Origin: an uncultured Oscillospiraceae bacterium
Lineage (GTDB): Bacteria > Bacillota_A > Clostridia > Oscillospirales > Acutalibacteraceae
Length of the DNA: 9,322 nt
NCBI GenBank assembly: GCA_900554165.1
Contig: USGR01000024.1
Location: forward strand, 1 to 9,322
Direction: 5' to 3'
The notes under the pieces were generated by a model. The model saw only the letters and a list, made by a program, of their open reading frames with translations. It was not told where the DNA came from and did not search any database. Made by a program: the position numbers and the translations under genes. Positions 6,676-9,322 of the stretch are shown here, in pieces (the first letter of the stretch is position 1; each line of letters begins with the position of its first letter).

Positions 6676-6794
6676 GGCAATAGGCTAAAGACACTGCACC
6701 AACTACAGCCGCTCTAAACTTGCTTACTAAGTTAGACTTTCCTTTCATAGCAATATCCTCCATAAAAAATATCAGCTTTTAATCGCTTGGATTA

Positions 6795-6824
6795 ATAATA
6801 CCACTTTCGACAAAAATTTGCTAA
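6795..6824 (-). promoter_or_regulatory. Putative promoter of the beta-helix gene
   Basis: On the minus strand TTAGCA (6824-6819) and TATTAT (6800-6795) are 18 bp apart. They match the sigma-A consensus at four and five of six positions. The pair begins just after the glycosyltransferase stop codon and leaves a leader of about 40 nt before the ATG at 6748. There is no terminator in between, so read-through from the glycosyltransferase gene is also possible. Confidence 0.4.
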
Positions 6825-6825
6825 A

Positions 6826-7539
6826 TCAGCCAAATAAAATCGCGTCGGCCTGCACCTGATTAATCTTATCGCATTCTACCATTCTTTTTAAAACCTGTTT
6901 AAGCCGCTGATTGGCAAGTTCTGGGTCGGTTTTAGGAGAATAATTTGACGGAGCGTTCGGCAGTCCCGCCAGCATTGCGCATTCATAATCGCTGAGCTGC
7001 GACGGCACTTTCCTGAAATATCCCATTGCCGCATCATATATTCCATAATATCCGCTGCCAAAATATATTGTATTTACATACAGCTCAAATATTTCCTGCT
7101 TGCTGTAATTGTGCTCCAGCGCAAATGCCGTGAACATTTCCGCCACCTTACGCTCAATTTTCTTCTCCTGTGTATAATACATATTTTTTGCCAGCTGCTG
7201 CGTTATCGTGCTGCCGCCCTCAACAAACGACATCGATTTTATGTCGTTCCATGCGGCACGGCATATGGCTACAAAATCTATTCCAAAATGTTCTTTAAAC
7301 CTGTGGTCCTCAACTGATATAACTGCGTCTATGTAAAACTGCGGTAAATCACTATATTCAGTATAGTTCTGCTTACTCTTAATCTCATCCACTTTTGCTG
7401 AAATCGGAGTATCTTTTACCACGTCTGAGTAAAGCATATACCCTCTTACGGCAAATATTGCTCCCACAATTATGATAACACCTAAAAGTATGGCTATCAC
7501 TTTCCATCCAACGCTTAAAATGGATTTAAAAACTTTCAT
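6826..7539 (-). CDS. Monofunctional peptidoglycan glycosyltransferase (GT51)
   Basis: A 237-residue membrane-anchored enzyme that polymerises lipid II into glycan chains on the outer face of the membrane. An N-terminal hydrophobic anchor (about residues 8-32) precedes the GT51 domain. Motif 1 is EDHRFKEHFGID with the catalytic Glu77. Motif 2 is GGSTITQQLAKN (108-119). Motif 3 is RKVAEMF with the second conserved Glu134, then YSKQEIFELYVNTIYFG, YGIYDAAMGYF and LAGLPNAPSNYSP. The protein stops after the GT domain with no transpeptidase domain, so it resembles MtgA/MGT rather than class A PBPs, and its length fits that class. The ATG at 7539 is chosen over the in-frame ATG at 7563 because AGGGAG lies 6 nt before it. 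The nearest upstream gene encodes a 44-residue membrane protein, which may be a partner. The beta-helix gene follows 77 bp downstream. All active-site motifs are intact. Confidence 0.94.
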   Translation of the reverse strand: MKVFKSILSVGWKVIAILLGVIIIVGAIFAVRGYMLYSDVVKDTPISAKVDEIKSKQNYTEYSDLPQFYIDAVISVEDHRFKEHFGIDFVAICRAAWNDIKSMSFVEGGSTITQQLAKNMYYTQEKKIERKVAEMFTAFALEHNYSKQEIFELYVNTIYFGSGYYGIYDAAMGYFRKVPSQLSDYECAMLAGLPNAPSNYSPKTDPELANQRLKQVLKRMVECDKINQVQADAILFG

Positions 7540-7633
7540 ATTTTTCTCCCTTTCACTTGACATTTAATCGTACGGATTTCGGCTATCTTTAAATATTGCC
7601 AAATATCAATTTATGTATTTGTTTACCGTTATC

Positions 7634-7663
7634 CTTATTTTAAGGCGTCATTATTACTGTCAA
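7634..7663 (-). promoter_or_regulatory. Possible promoter for the glycosyltransferase gene
   Basis: A perfect TTGACA lies on the minus strand at 7663-7658, with AATAAG (4/6 to TATAAT) at 7639-7634 after 18 bp. It falls in the 147-bp gap between the small membrane protein and the glycosyltransferase. The -35 is strong and the -10 weak. A short inverted repeat (GTCACTT/AAGTGAC arms at 7686-7692 and 7662-7668) overlaps the -35 edge. Confidence 0.35.
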
Positions 7664-7686
7664 GTGACTTTCATATTACAAAACCG

Positions 7687-7821
7687 TCACTTATTGCTTT
7701 TGTGGCGTATTATAAGCACTATAACTACAATTAATATAAAGGCGGAGCCGGCAATAATCAGCGGCATCCATGTATCTGTTATGCTTTGCCATACGCCGTC
7801 CCAGTTTATGATTTTAGGCAT
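7687..7821 (-). CDS. Small single-pass membrane protein, 44 residues, unknown function
   Basis: The ORF starts at ATG (MPKIINWDGVWQ) and ends at TGA, directly preceded by AAGGAGAGGAAGCAAT, one of the strongest SD sequences in the window. Residues 1-18 are polar with three Trp. Residues about 19-38 form one hydrophobic helix (MPLIIAGSAFILIVVIVLII). The tail RHKSNK is positive, so the N-terminus is probably outside and the tail inside. It sits alone between a strong terminator and the glycosyltransferase gene. I do not recognise a family. It could be a small regulator or partner of the glycosyltransferase or of another membrane complex, but nothing in the sequence proves that. The SD, start, hydrophobic segment, charged end and lack of competing genes make it likely to be real. 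Confidence 0.72.
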   Translation of the reverse strand: MPKIINWDGVWQSITDTWMPLIIAGSAFILIVVIVLIIRHKSNK

Positions 7822-7862
7822 ATTGCTTCCTCTCCTTAAGATTTGTTTTTATATCCGTCTGA

Positions 7863-7925
7863 TGTTAAATCTGTACCATTTAATATATGGAATATACATG
7901 TGAGCACGACTTTATAGATTTAACA
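7863..7925. repeat. 10-bp inverted repeat upstream of the small membrane protein gene
   Basis: TGTTAAATCT (7863-7872) and AGATTTAACA (7916-7925) are perfect inverted copies with 43 bp between them. The match extends by two bases (GA) if one base is skipped. They lie in the 139-bp AT-rich gap between the lipoprotein terminator and the small ORF, where a promoter must lie if the small ORF has its own. A paired operator is possible, and chance in AT-rich DNA cannot be excluded. No clear -35/-10 pair was found in this gap. Confidence 0.35.
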
Positions 7926-7960
7926 ATCAAGCACAAAAATTTTTTAAATGCTGTTTGAAA

Positions 7961-7993
7961 AACGGCGCTGCATTGATTACCTGCAGCGCCGTT
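7961..7993 (-). terminator. Strong Rho-independent terminator after the lipoprotein gene
   Basis: A perfect 12-bp GC-rich stem (AACGGCGCTGCA at 7961-7972 with TGCAGCGCCGTT at 7982-7993) has a 9-nt loop. On the minus strand it is followed by a run of five T. It lies 31 bases after the lipoprotein stop codon and separates the permease-lipoprotein unit from the small ORF and glycosyltransferase. Confidence 0.92.
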
Positions 7994-8024
7994 AGTCTTA
8001 ACAATTAGCCGGGAAAGCAGAACA

Positions 8025-8498
8025 CTATTGCAGAGTTATATATTCTGAGTAAAGCTCTATATGCCCGCAAAAATTTTCAAGCTCCGTCATTATATAATTT
8101 CCGCCGCTCTCAAGCTGAAGAGTCGCGCTGAAATTTCCTCTTTCATCTATCTCAATATACTGCACGTCGGTATTCATTCTAAGGCGTATGCGTGCCGTCC
8201 CTGAAGATGTATATATCTTGCCGTGCACGGATATTGTCAGATTTTTAAGCGATGCGCCGCCGAACAGCACTTCTCTTCCCGACTGACCGTCATAATCTGC
8301 CGTATATTCTCCGGTATAGTTATCATACAGCTCACGGCTGCCTGCAAGATTTTTGTTAGAGGTAAGCTGATAACTGCTTATACTGTAAAATACCTTGTCA
8401 AGTTGCTCTGCCACCTTGTCAGTGTCAATTTTAAAGCTGCATGAAGAAAGAAAAAGCATGGAAAAAAGTATTAACACTGCCGCTGTAAATCGTTTCAT
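8025..8498 (-). CDS. Predicted lipoprotein of unknown function
   Basis: A 157-residue protein with a lipoprotein signal: MKRF, a hydrophobic stretch and the lipobox LSSC with Cys20 as the lipidation site. It should be anchored on the outer face of the membrane. The mature part is polar and rich in beta-strand-like alternation (YTGEYTADYDG, LTISVHGKIYTS, ARIRLRMNTDVQYIEIDE, FSATLQLES). I do not recognise a family. The ATG lies 3 bp after the permease stop, and its SD (AGGAGGAATAAAAT) overlaps the permease's last codons, so the two are translationally coupled and probably act together. The stop codon is TAG. If it were read through, only eight residues would be added before TAA at 8000-7998. 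A strong terminator follows. Confidence 0.85.
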   Translation of the reverse strand: MKRFTAAVLILFSMLFLSSCSFKIDTDKVAEQLDKVFYSISSYQLTSNKNLAGSRELYDNYTGEYTADYDGQSGREVLFGGASLKNLTISVHGKIYTSSGTARIRLRMNTDVQYIEIDERGNFSATLQLESGGNYIMTELENFCGHIELYSEYITLQ

Positions 8499-8501
8499 AT
8501 T

Positions 8502-9322
8502 TTATTCCTCCTGTGTGCTGACAATATTGTAATACTGGCGCGAGGTTATAATATATACAATTATATAGAACACAGCGAACAGCACAAAGCATCCAATGGT
8601 GATGCCTACAAGCAGCCAGAAGTTCGTTAGGCTGAACAGTGCAAGAATCTTTCGAATAAGCGGGAAAGCAAACGCTACATGCAGTCCTGCCGCAACAAGC
8701 GGCATAAAGAATATAGTAAGCACCTGAGAGTTTATGCTCTTCTTTATTTCGCGCTTTGTCATGCCCACTTTCTGAAGTATGTCAAAACGGCCTTTGTCCT
8801 CATATCCTTCGGTAATCTGTTTGTAATACATAATAAGCACTGCTCCGATTATAAACACTATTCCAAGCAGTATTCCTAAAAAGAAGAGCCCGCCGTACAG
8901 CGCATAAAACCCGGCTCGCTCAGACGCCACGCCTTCAACGGTTATATTTATTTGCTGGTCATCCTCTATTGCCTTAAGCCTTGAGCTTATCTCATTTTCT
9001 ATCTCTATCTGTTTCTCGTCGCTGCAGCTTAAGTCGAAAGCGTAATAGCTGTGTTTGTATGAGGTTAAATCATTTTCACCGCCGTATTTTGCGACAATCT
9101 CATCAAACATATTTTCCCACTTGTTTATATCCGGCACAAATATAAACACCGAAGCTATAACGCTCATGACGTCGTTGCCGTTGTCTGAAAAGTTGTCGAC
9201 TACTTCCTTTACTTTCCATGTGCCGGCGTCTTCAAGAGTTATGGTATCATAATCATAATCCGACTTTGTGGAATATATAAGCACCTCGTCGTCTGCAAGC
9301 GTCTTGCTTTCGCCCATAACCT
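8502..9322 (-). CDS. FtsX/BceB-like ABC transporter permease, C-terminal part (runs off the window)
   Basis: The frame is open to the window edge. The ATG at 9317 is preceded in frame by a Val codon and has no visible SD, so it is probably internal. About 272 residues are visible: a soluble region (1-135) that fits the end of the large domain between TM7 and TM8, then three membrane segments (about 139-164, 200-221 and 234-258). The loop GYEDKGRFDILQKVGMTKREIKKSI after the first segment is the conserved FtsX-type coupling stretch. This would be a second Bce-like transporter beside the one at 101-2831, with low sequence resemblance to it. Its ATPase should lie just beyond the window at higher coordinates. 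It ends at TAA (8504-8502) and is coupled to the lipoprotein gene. Its substrate is unknown. Confidence 0.85.
   Translation of the reverse strand, partial: VMGESKTLADDEVLIYSTKSDYDYDTITLEDAGTWKVKEVVDNFSDNGNDVMSVIASVFIFVPDINKWENMFDEIVAKYGGENDLTSYKHSYYAFDLSCSDEKQIEIENEISSRLKAIEDDQQINITVEGVASERAGFYALYGGLFFLGILLGIVFIIGAVLIMYYKQITEGYEDKGRFDILQKVGMTKREIKKSINSQVLTIFFMPLVAAGLHVAFAFPLIRKILALFSLTNFWLLVGITIGCFVLFAVFYIIVYIITSRQYYNIVSTQEE

Larger units (their letters stand above)
4688..6748 (-). pseudogene. Secreted parallel beta-helix surface protein, broken by two frameshifts
   Basis: One gene of 2061 bases, equal to about 686 residues if repaired. The true start is the ATG at 6748 (MKGKSNLVSKFRAAVVGAVS), preceded by GGAGG at good spacing. 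An extra base near 6682 (GCCTATTGCC where GCCATTGCC would keep the frame) shifts the reading inside the signal peptide. Translation then stops at a TGA (6643-6641) after 35 codons. In the shifted frame the signal peptide continues as VSATAVSAFA, with a likely AxA cleavage site, into the first beta-helix domain. A missing base near 5997-6001 (GCAACAATG where GCAAACAATG would read LANNVIA) shifts the frame back to that of the start codon. The two errors cancel in length. The rest encodes a second beta-helix domain, a Ser-rich linker and a sortase-like tail. Real decay, an assembly error, or less likely programmed frameshifting are the options. I know of no slippery motif at either site. Confidence 0.85.

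Noticed and set aside
7613..7903. Plus-strand ORF of 96 codons in the gap before the glycosyltransferase
   Set aside because: It runs antisense over the small membrane protein. It has no SD, and its Leu/Ile-rich content comes from AT-rich DNA and the opposite-strand membrane helix.

Overview
The window looks like a piece of a low-to-moderate-GC Gram-positive (Firmicutes/Clostridia, probably Oscillospiraceae-like) genome. The evidence is strong AGGAGG-type ribosome binding sites, a Bce-type antimicrobial-peptide module, a lipobox lipoprotein, and a surface protein ending in a sortase-like signal (NPKTAG, hydrophobic segment, RRKK). The genus call is inference. Every gene I can support is on the minus strand, so transcription runs from high to low coordinates.

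Layout in order of transcription: (1) 9322-8502, the C-terminal part of an FtsX/BceB-like ABC permease cut by the window edge, translationally coupled to (2) a small lipoprotein (8498-8025) and closed by a strong terminator (7993-7961). (3) A 44-residue single-pass membrane protein (7821-7687) with a strong RBS, followed by (4) a membrane-anchored monofunctional GT51 peptidoglycan glycosyltransferase (7539-6826). (5) A secreted, probably wall-anchored parallel beta-helix protein (6748-4688), broken by two frameshifts of opposite sign, followed by a terminator (4650-4617). (6) A BceRS-BceAB-type module: response regulator (4491-3880), histidine kinase (3883-2906), ABC ATPase (2831-2067, interrupted by an in-frame TAG) and 10-TM permease (2077-101), closed by a terminator (97-66).

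In known Bce systems the permease senses a cell-wall-active peptide, the intramembrane-sensing kinase relays this to the regulator, and the regulator raises expression of the transporter. The window shows the matching cis-element. A perfect 10-bp inverted repeat with a 4-bp spacer, containing TTACA-N4-TGTAA, overlaps the kinase stop codon just upstream of the ATPase gene. It is followed by a TATAAC -10 box and a leader hairpin whose 3' arm contains the ATPase SD sequence. All genes here concern the cell envelope: peptide sensing and resistance, peptidoglycan polymerisation, lipoprotein and surface protein.

Three coding lesions lie within about 4.3 kb: one amber codon and two 1-nt indels. Either the locus is decaying in this strain or the assembly carries errors. 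The sequence alone cannot separate these. I see no clearly novel multi-gene system. The least ordinary items are the regulatory architecture upstream of the ATPase gene, the small membrane ORF beside the glycosyltransferase, the shortened receiver domain of the regulator, and the broken genes.
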